Positions 5,082-5,118 of a stretch of 5,118 bases of DNA are shown here, piece by piece. Made by a program: the position numbers and the translations under genes. Each line of letters opens with the position of its first letter. Positions within the stretch are counted from its first letter, which is position 1. The notes beneath the pieces are model-generated. The model did not search any database. It saw only the letters and a program-made list of their open reading frames with translations, and was not told where the DNA came from. The DNA is from JAAFKA01 sp043748455 (lineage in GTDB: Bacteria > Bacteroidota > Bacteroidia > Cytophagales > Thermoflexibacteraceae): NCBI GenBank assembly GCA_043748455.1, contig JAYTNF010000306.1, positions 1 through 5,118 on the forward strand, in the 5' to 3' direction.

Positions 5082-5118
5082 ATTTTGTCATTCTGAGCTT
5101 GCTGGTGCGACATTTCGC
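5082..5118. repeat. Dispersed inverted repeat, copy 4 (start only, cut by window edge)
   Basis: ATTTTGTCATTCTGAGCTTG (5082-5101) is the left end of the same repeat as copies 1-3, beginning 20 bases after the stop of the outer-membrane gene. From 5102 the sequence (CTGGTGCGACATTTCGC) leaves the GAAGAATCTG consensus, so this is either a divergent subtype or an interrupted copy. The right arm, if present, lies beyond the window. Confidence 0.7.

Overview
The window is low-GC DNA that most likely comes from a member of the Bacteroidota. Four things point there: promoter-like TAnnTTTG boxes with an upstream TTG, start codons with no clear Shine-Dalgarno sequence, a small membrane protein ending in a GEYVDYEE-type tail (DUF4834-like, a family I know from this phylum), and a signal peptide ending in a Ser-Gln junction. 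The sequence does not allow a finer placement.

Layout from left to right. Positions 1-844 (minus) hold the N-terminal 281 residues of a kynurenine 3-monooxygenase (kmo); the gene runs off the left edge. A 403-base intergenic region (845-1247) separates it from a divergent small heat-shock protein gene (hsp20, 1248-1697, plus). That region holds one inverted repeat (893-981) and a separate cluster of palindromes and direct repeats (1030-1124). A strong hairpin (1700-1734) follows hsp20. Two minus-strand genes come next: a DUF4834-like small membrane protein (1782-2042) and, upstream of it, a protein with PD-(D/E)XK nuclease-like motifs (2194-2838). A compact divergent promoter region (2839-2966) then leads into a complete PLP-dependent trans-sulfuration enzyme of the cystathionine gamma-synthase/gamma-lyase family (2967-4115, plus). 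The last gene (4219-5061, plus) encodes a secreted, probably outer-membrane beta-barrel protein that I do not recognise.

The genes do not form an obvious pathway. Kynurenine oxidation (tryptophan breakdown or NAD synthesis), a chaperone, sulfur amino-acid metabolism and envelope proteins look like ordinary chromosomal neighbours. The most distinctive feature is a dispersed palindromic repeat with arms of the type TGTCATTCTGAG...GAAGAATCTG. There are three two-armed copies (893-981, 2104-2168, 4126-4186) and the start of a fourth at the right edge (5082-5118). Three of the four begin 10-25 bases after a stop codon, where they may serve as transcription terminators or mRNA 3' ends. I see no mobile-element gene, CRISPR array, tRNA or rRNA, and no convincing undescribed multi-gene system.
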